A stretch of 64,000 bases of DNA from Pontibacter sp. HSC-14F20 (GCF_019599265.1 NZ_JAHZTC010000014.1:62001-126000); one strand, 5' to 3'; positions 1 to 9,625 are shown, numbered from the stretch's first letter. The notes: a model not told the origin generated them from the sequence alone. Translations and numbers: made by a program.

Positions 1-1
1 A

Positions 2-769
2 GCAGTAATGATTTCGATGCTGCCATTGCCGAATGCCCCTATTCTGACGGTGCAGGATGCCCGGGCCTGTGTGGGTGAACCTGCCACATTAACCGTAGCC
101 AATGCCAACGGCAACACCATTGAGTGGTACGATGCTCCAACTGGCGGGGCACCGCTCTTTGTAGGGACAACCTTTGTCACGCCTGAGCTAACTCAGAATA
201 CCACTTTCTATGTGCAGGCCAGAAACAGTAACAACTGCACCAACGCGACCCGCACGGCAGTTAATGTAACTATCGTAGAGCCTGTAGCAGATGCCGGTCC
301 GGATGTAGAGATCATTCAGGGGCGTCCGGCAGAGCTGCGTGCCACCGGTGGGGTGTCGTATGCGTGGGAGCCTGCCGAAAGCCTGAGCAATGCCAATGTC
401 GCTAATCCGGTGGCCAGGCCTGATGTGACAACCACCTATACGGTGACCATCACCACTGAAGAAGGCTGTACGGCCACCGATGAAGTGACTGTGACGGTTA
501 TACCTGCCATTACAGCGCCGAATGCCTTTTCCCCAAATGGGGATCGGGTGAATGATGTGTGGGAGATCGGGAACATAGAGAATTATCCGGATGCCCGCAT
601 TGAGATCTTTAACCGTTGGGGTAACCAGATTTTCAGCTCAACCGGCTATGCGACACCTTGGGACGGCACCTATAATGGCGAGTCGCTGCCGGTAGCCACC
701 TATTACTACATCATTTATCTCAACAGCTCCGAAAAACCAATTTCAGGGCATGTGACCATTATTAGATAA
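2..769 (+). CDS. T9SS type B sorting domain protein, 3' part (5' end outside window)
   Basis: C-terminal part of a secreted surface protein; the frame is open to the left edge, so the Met at position 8 is probably internal. Two Ig/PKD-like modules are visible (one around AxxCxGEPATLTV to residue ~85, one ending in TTTYTVT...GCTATDEVTV), typical of Bacteroidota adhesins. The last ~90 residues form a gliding-motility-associated C-terminal domain (CHU_C, type B): APNAFSPNGD, NRWGNQIF, WDGTYNG, TYYYIIYL. By family knowledge this domain directs export through the type IX system and surface attachment with the help of a PorP/SprF protein. The next gene is such a protein and starts on the last base of this stop codon (TAATG), so the two are probably translationally coupled. 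Confidence 0.85.
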   Translation, partial: AVMISMLPLPNAPILTVQDARACVGEPATLTVANANGNTIEWYDAPTGGAPLFVGTTFVTPELTQNTTFYVQARNSNNCTNATRTAVNVTIVEPVADAGPDVEIIQGRPAELRATGGVSYAWEPAESLSNANVANPVARPDVTTTYTVTITTEEGCTATDEVTVTVIPAITAPNAFSPNGDRVNDVWEIGNIENYPDARIEIFNRWGNQIFSSTGYATPWDGTYNGESLPVATYYYIIYLNSSEKPISGHVTIIR

Positions 770-1734
770 TGACTATGAAAAAGCTGTCTCTCCTGTTGGT
801 TGTATTGGTAGGTGTTGTTACGCAGGCTTTCGCACAGCAGCGTCCGCAGTATAGCCAATACATGGTCAATAATTTTCTGCTCAACCCCGCCCTGTCAGGT
901 ATAGAGGATTACGCTGACATACGCATCAGTAACCGGCAGCAGTGGGTGGGGCTCGACGGGGCGCCCGTTACTTACTATGCCTCCGCCCATATGCCGCTGA
1001 ACAAAGGCGCGACCAGCACCAAGTATGCCAAGGCGCTGGCGCATCACGGGGCAGGCATCATCATTCATACCGACAAGACAGGTCCGTTACGCCGGACAGG
1101 GGTGTCAGGTACTTATGCCTACCACCTGCCTGTTACGCGTACTATCAACGTGTCGGCGGGTGTAGGGGCAGGCCTTATTCGGAATACTATCAACAGTTCA
1201 GAATTGGAATTTACTAATCCCGCGGAGCCGCTAATAGGTGGTGGACGGGTGAATCAGAATGTGCTGGATCTTTCGCTGGGGCTGTGGGTATACTCCCGTA
1301 ACTTCTCTATAGGCCTTGCCGGAGCGCAACTGCTTGAGAATGCCGGCACTTTCCGCTCCTCAGAGGAAAGCAACGTGGCACTTGACCTGCAACGACATTA
1401 TTTTCTGACAGGTAGTTATCGCTTTACGCCTGGAGGACGTATTGACCTGATCCCATCTGTCATGCTCAAATTGGCTGCTCCAAGCCCACTCTCGGTGGAT
1501 GTGAACCTGCGCGCGCTTTACAATGAGCGCTTCTGGGTAGGCGCCTCCTATCGTCACAACGATGCCGTAGTAGGAATGGTAGGCGTATACGTTAGTCCTC
1601 TTATTGACATCTCATATTCTTACGATGCCACCACATCAGGCCTCAACCGGGTAAGCGCCGGAACCCACGAGGTAGTAGTTGGTTTTAAACTACTGAATGA
1701 TCGCCGTATTATCTGCCCGCAATGGGTATGGTGA
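769..1734 (+). CDS. PorP/SprF family outer-membrane protein
   Basis: 321-residue PorP/SprF family membrane protein, usual length. It has a signal peptide (KKLSLLLVVLVGVVTQAFAQ) followed by the family hallmark near the mature N-terminus: PQYSQYMVNNFLLNPALSG and RQQWVGLDGAP; the rest alternates in beta-barrel fashion. Family knowledge: PorP/SprF proteins form an outer-membrane barrel paired with type B T9SS substrates, as SprF is with SprB. Its start overlaps the stop of the upstream type B substrate by one base, so that protein is the likely client. ATG at 769 (MTMKK) or 775 (MKK) are both possible; 775 puts Lys-Lys directly after Met as in most signal peptides. Confidence 0.88.
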   Translation: MTMKKLSLLLVVLVGVVTQAFAQQRPQYSQYMVNNFLLNPALSGIEDYADIRISNRQQWVGLDGAPVTYYASAHMPLNKGATSTKYAKALAHHGAGIIIHTDKTGPLRRTGVSGTYAYHLPVTRTINVSAGVGAGLIRNTINSSELEFTNPAEPLIGGGRVNQNVLDLSLGLWVYSRNFSIGLAGAQLLENAGTFRSSEESNVALDLQRHYFLTGSYRFTPGGRIDLIPSVMLKLAAPSPLSVDVNLRALYNERFWVGASYRHNDAVVGMVGVYVSPLIDISYSYDATTSGLNRVSAGTHEVVVGFKLLNDRRIICPQWVW

Positions 1735-2202
1735 GGTAAAATCCACTTTTTAGTTTTAGTACAATTCAGGAATGCCCTGTGCAGGAATATTTTTTTTATG
1801 TTACTGATACAGAGTGTACCCGATTGTGCCTACTTTTGCACCCAAGTCTAAAAATACTATTGTGATATAGCTATATAAATCTGCAAATACTGCCTGCTGG
1901 ATCGGGGTGTGATGTGATGTAGAGCTAAATAAGTAAGATAGGACTTTGTTGTAATTAAGTTTAAACTTTAACTTAAAATTTGTTACTTAACTAATTTTGT
2001 TAAATTTTAGAGCTTATTATAGCCCCAGATATACGCAATATACTTTTAAAGCTTCTGAATGTACTTTTTAAAGTATATACTTGCAACTTATTTGGCTGAG
2101 TAGGATAAAAGGAAAAAGCGCTTCGGGAATGGCTGCTCGTAGTTGCAAAATGTTGAATATTAAAACGCCAGGTTCTATAACAAACTTATACTCATCGATT
2201 TC
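1735..2202. other. 468-bp AT-rich intergenic region
   Basis: No coding sequence seen. It is much more AT-rich than its surroundings and separates the first substrate/PorP pair from the second, so it probably carries the promoter for the large gene at 2203. Two Bacteroidota -7-type boxes (TAnnTTTG) are present on the + strand: TACTTTTG at 1831-1838 and TAATTTTG at 1992-1999. Neither has a clear TTG/TTTG -33 element at 17-23 bp, so neither is called as a promoter. No hairpin terminator follows the gene ending at 1734, so read-through from the upstream pair is possible. Confidence 0.4.
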
Positions 2203-5200
2203 ATGACAAGCTTCTTAAGTAGAGCCCTGCTCTTAGTGCTGGGCTTATGGCTGGTTACGTTTGGCGTAAATGCGCAGCAAGCGCCCACACTGGGGGCCTT
2301 TTACGACTATAACGTAGTAGGTGGTGATAGGGTTTTCAACCAAGGCAATACAAGTACGATCATCCGTGCCAAAGTAGCTTCTGTTACTAGGCCTGCACAA
2401 GGCTTGAACAGCGTTTCTGTATGGCGTGGCATAGAAAACGTGAATGCCGCTGCTAACAATGCGCTTGCCGCAGCCACTTCCGTTTACAACACAGCCGCAG
2501 CTGCAACACCCACTACTACCCTAACCAATCCGGAACTTGGCGGACGTACCTATACCCCGGGTGTATACCTGTTTAATGGCAATGGCACCGTTTCCTCCGA
2601 TATTTCATTGGACGGCAACAATAACCCTAACGCGGTCTTCATTTTTATTATCAAGGGCAGCCTCAATATTGGGGCCGGAGTAGACATCGAGCTCATGCGG
2701 GATGCCAAAATTGGCAATGTGTTCTGGGTAATAGAGAATGCGCTCACCGTAGGTAATGGTGCCGAGATAAAAGGCCAATACCTGGCCCGACAAGAGGTAG
2801 CGCTGGGAGATGGCTCCATTGTGAGGGGGCGAGTGGCTTCATTGCAGGGGGAGGTGAGGCTGAACAATAACAACTTCTTTCTGCCAACAGACCATGAAAT
2901 CAAAATAGAAAAGACTCAGGGTGACGCAGGGGTTGACCGTTATATTGTAGGCCAATCGATCACCTATACCTTCACCGTCACGAACAAAGGTCCGGTTGAC
3001 GACGAAAACGTACGGGTAACTCCAATTCTATTTTCAGGGGCTAACCATAGCTTTACAACCGATGCTCCTAACGCTACCTTTTCGCTTGTAAGCGGGAATT
3101 GGGTATGGAATATCGGAAGCCTGAAAGTAGGACAAACCTATACGCTTACACTTACAGCCACCATCAACGAAACAGGCCCGGGCTTTGTGCGCGGTACAAT
3201 TTCAGGAGCGGCCGAGGACGAAATTCAGCAAAACAACACGGTTGACATTAACTTTTGCGCGGTGCTTCCGGATGCAGGGGTTATTACAGGGGCGGTTGAG
3301 CTTTGCGTAGGAAACGTCGGGGAGTATAGTATCGAGCCAGTAGTAGGAGCCACCGGCTATACCTGGAACGTGCCAAGCGGCTGGAAAATTACAAGCGGCC
3401 AGGGGACCACTAAAATCACAGTAGAGGCAACCGGACGTAACGACGATGCTTATATCCAGGTATCGGTTAACAACAGTTGCGGCGCCAGTCCTCCCAGCCG
3501 TCTGAAAGTAAACAACTATCCTGATCCACCCGCTACACCAGGGCCAATTACGGCTAACGAAGGTGCCTGCGCTGGTGATGGTGCCACATACTCAATAGAT
3601 CCTGTACAGGATGCCAGCTCTTATATCTGGACAGTGCCGGCAGGCTGGAGTATAGTGTCCGGGCAAGGTACTACGCAGATTTCTGTAAGCGTAGGAGAAG
3701 CGGCCGGCAAGATAACCGTAAAGGCTAAGAACGTCTGTGGTGAGAGCCCGAACGCATCTGAGCTTGAGGTAAAACCTTTCCTGAAAGCACCGAACCAGCC
3801 ATCCAATGTCTCCGGATCAGGTACATTGCCTTTCTGCGTATCCACTGATCGTGTGACATTCAGCGTAACAGCCAGCGGCGATGTGAGGGAATATGTATGG
3901 GAATACCCAGCCGCATGGACGATTATCGAAGGACAGGGAACAAACACTGTTACATTTAACCCGAACGGAGTAGGTGGTACTGTAACCGTAAAAGGCTTAA
4001 ATGCCTGCGGAATTAGCCCAGCCCGAACATTCACCGTAGTGCCTATCCCTGGCCCACCAGTTAATCCGGGTGACATATCAGGTGCATTCCCTGTTTGCCA
4101 GAACAGTGTCGGCACCAAGTACTCGGTAGCCCCGGTACCAGGCGCCACCAGCTATACCTGGTATGTGCCAGACGGCTGGACGATTACTGCAGGCCAGGGC
4201 ACAAACGAAATTACTGTGTCGCTGAGCGGCAATGCAAGTGGTGGTCAGCTGCGCGTACAAGCGGTTAATGACTGCGGTGCAAGCGGCATTACACGCAAAG
4301 ATGTAACGACTGCTACCGGCGCACCAACAGCTCCTCTGGTAATTAGAGGAGATGAGTTTGGCTGTACCGCTAAAACTACAGTGTATGAAATAGACCCGGT
4401 TGCGGGAGCGCAAAGCTATACCTGGACACTGCCTCCAACCTGGACCATCAACAGCGGGCAGGGAACAACCCGCATCACAGTTACGATCGGAAGCGAGTCA
4501 GGTAATGTGAGCGTGATTGCGACAAATTCGTGCGGGCAGAGTAGCCCGGCAACGAAAGCTGTAAGACCATTCCCGACAGTGCCAGCTACGCCATTCGCCA
4601 TTAAAGGTCCGGATGAAGTGTGTAAAGGACAGAGTGAAGTTACATACATGCTGGAGCCGGTAGACCATACCCTGGAGTATATCTGGGCCGTGCCGTCTGG
4701 CTGGACCATCCTTTCCGGTCAGGGCACGACAAAAATCGTGGTGAAGGTGGGCACATTGGCCGGTGATATTACCGTAACAGCTTCTAACCCTTGCGGAAAC
4801 AGTATACCTGCCAAATTACGTGTTGCGCCTGTAGCTGACGTACCAGCTCCGCAGGCAGGACCAATAACCGGAAACGCTCAGTATTGTACCGGTCTCAACC
4901 AAACATATTCTGTGGACCCAGTACAGGGCGCAAAATCTTATTTCTGGAGCTTCCCGGGAGCAGACTGGGTAATTGTAGAAGGACAAGGCACAACACGCGT
5001 TACCGTGAAAGCCGGTGCAACACAGGGTAAAGTAAGTGTGGCAACCGTTAACAGCTGCGGCACCAGAAGTACCGCAACAGGACTGACAGTGCAGTCAGTA
5101 GGCTCAGTGCCTCCTGCCCCATCCGCTATCATAAGCGGTAATGAAACTTACTGTGGCAATACAACCGGGCTTACTTTCCGGATTGCAGCCGTTCCGACCG

Positions 5201-6399
5201 CAATTAGCTACGAATGGGTAGTGCCGCAAGGCTGGACTATCACTTCAGGACAAGGCACAACCGAAATCAAAGCAACTGCCGGTACGAGTGGAGGCGAAAT
5301 AACAGTAGTAGCCGTTAACTCCTGCGGAAAGAGCCAAAGTGTTAAACTGCTGACAGAGCCCCAGCGTCCGCTTATGAATCCGGAGGCAATCAGAGGGCCA
5401 GAGCTGGCATGTGTGGGCAGAACCGACGCAGTCTATTCTATACCTGCTATCAGCGGCGCCGAAACATACCTATGGACAGTGCCAACCGGTTGGGAAATAC
5501 TTTCAGGTAAAGGCACCAACAGCATCAAAGTGAAAGTAGCAGGTAGAGGCGATGTGAAAGTAAAAGCCCAGAATGCCTGTGGTACCACGGCCGAAGTTAA
5601 GTTGACGGTAGAAGTAGTTACAGCTCCACCACTTGCACCTGCCACAATCAAGGGCGAGACGCTGACTTGCGCTACCCGCATCACGACTTACTCGATTGAC
5701 GCAGTGGCCAACGCTTCTTCTTATTCGTGGAAAGTGCCAGCCGGATGGACTATTACTTCAGGTCAGGGCACTACAGAAATTACAGTGCAGATGGGCACCA
5801 GCTCAGGAGAAGTAAGTGTAGAAGCCGTGAATGACTGTGACAGAAGTGCTGCCGCTAAACTGGCTGTAACAACAAGAGCACTTCCCGTGATCAGCCGCAT
5901 AGTGGACCGCACCCTAGCATGTTCTGACATAGCTACCTTCGAACTCGAGTCGAACAGTCCAGGCGCCCTGTTTACCTGGGAAGTGCCAGCTGGCTGGGAA
6001 ATCCTATCAGGCCAGGGCACGAGTGTGATCACTGTTATGCAGGGAAATAACACAGGAGAAATCACAGTAGTAGCCGACAACGGAGAGTGTAAGAGCGACC
6101 CGGTTACCATGATTTCAGATCCAAGTATGCGTGAGGCCAACCTGATTGTGCCAAACGTGTTCACACCGAATAACGACGGTGAAAACGATACCTGGATGAT
6201 CGGCAACCTGGCAAATTACCCGGATAACGAAGTGGTAGTAGTGAACCGCTGGGGTAATGAAGTGTACAAGAGCAAAGCTTATCAGAACAACTGGAGCGGA
6301 GACAAACTAGCGGAGGGGACTTATTATTACCTGATTCGTCTCACGCTGTGCGATGGCTCTGAGAAGACCTACAAAGGTTATGTGATGATCGTCCGATAA
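2203..6399 (+). CDS. Giant surface protein: DUF3494 ice-binding-like domain, DUF11, 11 PKD-like repeats, type B sorting domain
   Basis: 1398 residues. A signal peptide (1 to ~25, ending VNAQQ) is followed by a DUF3494/ice-binding-type domain (~28-226), recognised from PTTTLTNPELGG, YTPGVYLFNG, DGNNNPNAVFIF, GNVFWVIENALTVGNG and a VRGRVASLQGEV segment. Next come a DUF11-like module (~232-350; YIVGQSITYTFTVTNKGP), eleven PKD-like repeats of ~85 residues (~352-1308) and a type B T9SS sorting domain (last ~90 residues; FTPNNDGENDTW, NRWGNEV, GTYYYLIRL). Family knowledge: DUF3494 folds as a beta-solenoid and includes ice-binding proteins and ice adhesins, but many homologues lack that activity. 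Inference: an exported, surface-anchored adhesin with a long repeat stalk. The next gene encodes its probable PorP/SprF partner. Ice binding itself is not shown. Confidence 0.85.
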   Translation: MTSFLSRALLLVLGLWLVTFGVNAQQAPTLGAFYDYNVVGGDRVFNQGNTSTIIRAKVASVTRPAQGLNSVSVWRGIENVNAAANNALAAATSVYNTAAAATPTTTLTNPELGGRTYTPGVYLFNGNGTVSSDISLDGNNNPNAVFIFIIKGSLNIGAGVDIELMRDAKIGNVFWVIENALTVGNGAEIKGQYLARQEVALGDGSIVRGRVASLQGEVRLNNNNFFLPTDHEIKIEKTQGDAGVDRYIVGQSITYTFTVTNKGPVDDENVRVTPILFSGANHSFTTDAPNATFSLVSGNWVWNIGSLKVGQTYTLTLTATINETGPGFVRGTISGAAEDEIQQNNTVDINFCAVLPDAGVITGAVELCVGNVGEYSIEPVVGATGYTWNVPSGWKITSGQGTTKITVEATGRNDDAYIQVSVNNSCGASPPSRLKVNNYPDPPATPGPITANEGACAGDGATYSIDPVQDASSYIWTVPAGWSIVSGQGTTQISVSVGEAAGKITVKAKNVCGESPNASELEVKPFLKAPNQPSNVSGSGTLPFCVSTDRVTFSVTASGDVREYVWEYPAAWTIIEGQGTNTVTFNPNGVGGTVTVKGLNACGISPARTFTVVPIPGPPVNPGDISGAFPVCQNSVGTKYSVAPVPGATSYTWYVPDGWTITAGQGTNEITVSLSGNASGGQLRVQAVNDCGASGITRKDVTTATGAPTAPLVIRGDEFGCTAKTTVYEIDPVAGAQSYTWTLPPTWTINSGQGTTRITVTIGSESGNVSVIATNSCGQSSPATKAVRPFPTVPATPFAIKGPDEVCKGQSEVTYMLEPVDHTLEYIWAVPSGWTILSGQGTTKIVVKVGTLAGDITVTASNPCGNSIPAKLRVAPVADVPAPQAGPITGNAQYCTGLNQTYSVDPVQGAKSYFWSFPGADWVIVEGQGTTRVTVKAGATQGKVSVATVNSCGTRSTATGLTVQSVGSVPPAPSAIISGNETYCGNTTGLTFRIAAVPTAISYEWVVPQGWTITSGQGTTEIKATAGTSGGEITVVAVNSCGKSQSVKLLTEPQRPLMNPEAIRGPELACVGRTDAVYSIPAISGAETYLWTVPTGWEILSGKGTNSIKVKVAGRGDVKVKAQNACGTTAEVKLTVEVVTAPPLAPATIKGETLTCATRITTYSIDAVANASSYSWKVPAGWTITSGQGTTEITVQMGTSSGEVSVEAVNDCDRSAAAKLAVTTRALPVISRIVDRTLACSDIATFELESNSPGALFTWEVPAGWEILSGQGTSVITVMQGNNTGEITVVADNGECKSDPVTMISDPSMREANLIVPNVFTPNNDGENDTWMIGNLANYPDNEVVVVNRWGNEVYKSKAYQNNWSGDKLAEGTYYYLIRLTLCDGSEKTYKGYVMIVR
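3259..6125 (+). repeat. Eleven tandem PKD-like repeats of ~85 codons
   Basis: In-frame tandem array inside the 1398-residue protein. Each unit has a Cys early on, a Y(S/E)I(D/E)PV.GA.SY.W core, VP.GW.I.SGQGT.(K/E)I.V, and N.CG near its end, joined by Pro-rich linkers. The SGQGT core recurs in nearly every unit, changed to SGKGT or EGQGT in some. The first and last units are the most diverged; the last has lost the NxCG ending. Protein similarity is high but the DNA units have drifted (synonymous differences throughout), so the array is old rather than freshly amplified. Such arrays are expected to form a stalk that holds the N-terminal domain away from the cell. Confidence 0.85.
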
Positions 6400-6425
6400 G
6401 AAAACAAACGAATTAAGTGATTACC

Positions 6426-7379
6426 ATGCGAAAAATAGGGGTACTTCTGGTGTTATTGCTGCTGTCCTGGGAAGGCTATGCGCAGCAGGCACCCCAATAT
6501 ACACAGTACATCTTCAACGAGCTGATCATCAACCCGGCGTATGCAGGGAGCAAAGAGATTATCAATGCCAACCTGACGCACCGTAGCCAGTGGGTAGGTA
6601 TAGAGGGTGCACCCACCACACAGACTTTCAGCGTGGACGGGGCTTCCCGCAGCGGCCTGCTGGGTTTTGGCCTCAATGCTATGAACGATGAGTTAGGAGC
6701 TCAGCGACAGATGGCGCTGCACGGTAACCTGGCCGTGCGCTTGCAGATGAGCGAAACCTCCAAGCTAGCACTCGGCTTCGCCGCTGGTGTGGCGCAGTAT
6801 ACCCTCGATGGCACTAAGCTGAATACAGGTAACTCAAGACCAGACCAGGCACTCAATCAAGGCAAAGTCTCAGAACTGATGCCTGACTTTCGGATTGGCG
6901 CTTTTTTTAACACGGAGCGTTTTTATACCGGACTTTCAGTCGCCAACCTGATTAACACGGGAGGTGATGACTTGGAGGTAACCATGCCGAACCGCCATTA
7001 CTTCCTTTCGGCAGGTTATGTGATGGACCTTTCGTCAACGCTTATTTTCAAGCCGAGCTTCCTGGTGAAAGAGGACTTTAACAGCCCGACCAGTCTGGAC
7101 GTGAATGCATTCTTCCTGCTGGGTGAGCGTATCTGGTTAGGAGGCTCTTACCGCACGGCCGTGAAAGTGCACAGCAACTACTCGGACGAGTACGAGCTGG
7201 ACCGCCGCAATGCCTGGGCTGCCATCGCGCAGTTGTATGTTACGCCTAAGCTACGCCTGGGCTACTCTTACGATGTGAGTTTGAATGCCCTGCGCCAGCA
7301 CGCCAGCCACGAAATTTCATTGGGTTATTCCTTCTTCAAGAAGCAGGACAACCGAATGCTGACTCCACGTTACTTCTAA
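6426..7379 (+). CDS. PorP/SprF family outer-membrane protein
   Basis: Second PorP/SprF protein in the window (317 residues from this start). Signal peptide RKIGVLLVLLLLSWEGYAQQ, then the family hallmark PQYTQYIFNELIINPAYAGS and RSQWVGIEGAP. A GTG at 6417 is in frame upstream, but the ATG at 6426 gives a normal MRK signal peptide and is preferred. It lies 26 bp after the giant type B protein and 19 bp before the PorE-like gene, consistent with a substrate-partner-anchor operon. The protein is clearly diverged from the copy at 769, fitting the idea that each PorP/SprF serves its own type B substrate (inference). Confidence 0.88.
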   Translation: MRKIGVLLVLLLLSWEGYAQQAPQYTQYIFNELIINPAYAGSKEIINANLTHRSQWVGIEGAPTTQTFSVDGASRSGLLGFGLNAMNDELGAQRQMALHGNLAVRLQMSETSKLALGFAAGVAQYTLDGTKLNTGNSRPDQALNQGKVSELMPDFRIGAFFNTERFYTGLSVANLINTGGDDLEVTMPNRHYFLSAGYVMDLSSTLIFKPSFLVKEDFNSPTSLDVNAFFLLGERIWLGGSYRTAVKVHSNYSDEYELDRRNAWAAIAQLYVTPKLRLGYSYDVSLNALRQHASHEISLGYSFFKKQDNRMLTPRYF

Positions 7380-7398
7380 ATTCATCCAGAAAGCAGAC

Positions 7399-9396
7399 AT
7401 GAGATTACGATTCCTATACCTACTGATTCTTCTGGCCACAGTATGTGCGCAACCACTTGCCGCGCAGAAAAAAGAGATAAAGGAGGCAGATAAGTACTTC
7501 AACAGCTTTGAATATGCCCTGGCGCTCAATGCCTACAAGAAGCTAATGGAAAACAAAGAGCCGGATGTATACCTGCTTGAGCGCATTGCCGACAGCTACC
7601 GCCTGATGAACAACAGCAAGGAGGCGGAGTTCTGGTATGCCCAGGCTGCTGGCTTTGAAAATGTTACACCATCCAGCATCTACTACTATGCCGAGGCAGC
7701 CAAGCGCAACGGTAACTACGATAAGGCAAAGGAGCTGTATACGAGCTACGCCCGTCGTGTGCCGGAGCAGGCTACGCTGGCAATGAAACAGGCTGCTTCC
7801 TGCGACACAGCGATCTTCTGGACAAACAGGCCGCTCTCTTATGAAATTTCGGTTGAGCAAGCGCTGAACTCCTCCGGTGTTGACTTCAGCCCTATTCAAC
7901 TGCCAAACGGTGACATGGTGTTCTCTTCAGACAGAATTCCGACAGACGAGGATAGCAAGAAAAAAGAGCGCTTTAACTGGACCGGCAACGGCTTCGTGCA
8001 ACTGTACTACGCCAGCATGAACGAAGACTCTACCTGGAACGAGCCGAGCCCGCTTAGCAAAGAAATCAACACAGACTTCCACAACGGACCGGCAGCTTAC
8101 CTGCCAAAGGAAAACACGCTTTATTTTACAAGAACCAACAGTGTGAAGCGTAGCCAGAGCAAAGTAAACACAGACCCTACCAGCTGGGTGAACAGAGGCA
8201 ATGGCAAAGGAGCCGGAAACATTAACCGTCATGAAATATTTACGGCGCGCCGCAATGGTGATGAATGGGTTGATGTAAAGCCATTTAAGTACAACAAGCC
8301 ACAGGAGTACTCGGTTGGTCACCCGGCCATTACGCCAGATGGCAATCGCCTCTACTTTGTGTCGGATATGCCGGGAGGAGTAGGAGAAACCGACATTTAC
8401 TATTGTGAGCGACAGCCGGATGGTAACTGGGGCGAGCCCGTAAACGCGGGCGAAGTGATCAACACAAGCGGCCGCGAAAGCTTCCCGGGTATAGGAGGCG
8501 ATGGCAAACTTTACTTCTCATCTGACGGGCACGTAGGCCTTGGCGGTCTTGACATCTTCAGAGCAGAGGGAGAACCCGGCAACTGGACACATGTGCAGAA
8601 CCTGATGTACCCGCTTAACACTTCGCGCGACGACTTAGGTATAGTAGTAGACAGTTCGGGAGCCCAGGGCTGGTTGTCTTCTGGCAGAACAAGCGAATCA
8701 GGCTACGACAATATTTATAAGTTCAGAGAAGTGAACGTGGAATGTACGCTGGTAGGCCAGACATACGAAACAGTAGATCAGCCCGGCACACACATCAAGA
8801 AACGCGTGATGGTAGACAATGTGCTGCTTCAGCTTTTTGAAGAAAACATGGGTACCATGGTTGAAACGCACTCAGACTCTTCCGGTAACTTCAATTACAA
8901 AGTGGAGGCAGGTATGCAGTACACGATCCGGGGTAGTAAAAAAGGTTACCTGACACAGACGATCCTCTTTACACCTGACTGCCGGTTTAGTATAGACTCG
9001 CTGCTGGTGGAGATGATCATGTACCGCGACACGCCAAACGTGCCAATCGTGCTGGAAAACATCTTCTACGACCTTGACAAGCATGATATTCGTCCGGATG
9101 CAGCCATCGAGCTTGACAAATTGGTACGTATACTCAAGGCTAACCCGACGATCCGAATCGAGCTGAGCTCGCATACCGATAGCCGCCAGACCCGCAAGTA
9201 TAACCAGGATCTGTCGGAGCGCAGAGCCCGGGCAGCAGTGGACTACATTGTGTCGAAAGGTATAGAGCGCAGTCGACTGGTAGCGAAAGGTTACGGCGAG
9301 ACCAGGCTGCGTAACAAGTGCGCCGACTTTGTAGAATGTTCGGAAGAAGATCACCAGGTGAACCGTCGTACCGAATTTAAAATCATCAGCAAGTAA
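7399..9396 (+). CDS. PorE-like T9SS-associated protein: TPR, beta-propeller, regulatory domain, OmpA
   Basis: 665 residues with a signal peptide (to about residue 22, LAAQ). A TPR-like helical region (~25-125; EADKYFNSFEYALALNAYKK) is followed by PD40/WD40-like beta-propeller repeats (~150-440; PAITPDGNRLYFVSDMPGG, FPGIGGDGKLYFSSDGH), a carboxypeptidase-regulatory-like beta domain (~450-540) and a C-terminal OmpA peptidoglycan-binding domain (~550-665; NIFYDLDKHDIRPDA, SHTDSR, LSERRA, RRTEFKI). This order matches PorE of the Porphyromonas type IX system, which links PorP to peptidoglycan. Location after a PorP/SprF gene supports the same role. The paralogous outer-membrane families share parts of this architecture, so PorE-like is safer than a gene name. 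Confidence 0.85.
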   Translation: MRLRFLYLLILLATVCAQPLAAQKKEIKEADKYFNSFEYALALNAYKKLMENKEPDVYLLERIADSYRLMNNSKEAEFWYAQAAGFENVTPSSIYYYAEAAKRNGNYDKAKELYTSYARRVPEQATLAMKQAASCDTAIFWTNRPLSYEISVEQALNSSGVDFSPIQLPNGDMVFSSDRIPTDEDSKKKERFNWTGNGFVQLYYASMNEDSTWNEPSPLSKEINTDFHNGPAAYLPKENTLYFTRTNSVKRSQSKVNTDPTSWVNRGNGKGAGNINRHEIFTARRNGDEWVDVKPFKYNKPQEYSVGHPAITPDGNRLYFVSDMPGGVGETDIYYCERQPDGNWGEPVNAGEVINTSGRESFPGIGGDGKLYFSSDGHVGLGGLDIFRAEGEPGNWTHVQNLMYPLNTSRDDLGIVVDSSGAQGWLSSGRTSESGYDNIYKFREVNVECTLVGQTYETVDQPGTHIKKRVMVDNVLLQLFEENMGTMVETHSDSSGNFNYKVEAGMQYTIRGSKKGYLTQTILFTPDCRFSIDSLLVEMIMYRDTPNVPIVLENIFYDLDKHDIRPDAAIELDKLVRILKANPTIRIELSSHTDSRQTRKYNQDLSERRARAAVDYIVSKGIERSRLVAKGYGETRLRNKCADFVECSEEDHQVNRRTEFKIISK

Positions 9397-9413
9397 TAAA
9401 TTAAGGTTAAAAC

Positions 9414-9454
9414 AAAAGCCCCGGCACTCCTGAGAGAGCCGGGGCTTTTGTTTT
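9414..9454 (+). terminator. Rho-independent terminator of the surface-protein operon
   Basis: Perfect 12-bp stem AAAAGCCCCGGC (9414-9425) and GCCGGGGCTTTT (9438-9449), 12-nt loop, then a T-rich tail. It starts 17 bp after the stop codon at 9396. The A-rich left flank would also allow termination from the other strand. Confidence 0.9.
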
Positions 9455-9625
9455 ATGATCAACTGAAGTTTGTTAAGTATAGCAGCTTCCGACAAGGTAT
9501 AGGAATGCTGGAAAGCAGCCAGACAGAATTAATGTGAAGTAAACAAAACCAAGCTGATGCAGAGAGTTTACTGATTCCAGCTGCTATCAAAGGCACTTAT
9601 TATTGGTATACCTGCCCGCTGTAGT

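Noticed and set aside
1992..1999. TAATTTTG as promoter for the giant surface protein
   Set aside because: No TTG/TTTG at 17-23 bp upstream and 204 bp from the ATG in very AT-rich DNA; kept only as a remark in the intergenic entry.
3259..6125. PKD-like array as a CRISPR or satellite
   Set aside because: The units are ~255 bp, in frame and conserved as protein, not as DNA.
8872..9495. 207-codon minus-strand open frame over the PorE-like OmpA region
   Set aside because: It runs antisense to a conserved OmpA domain and through a terminator; no recognisable protein.
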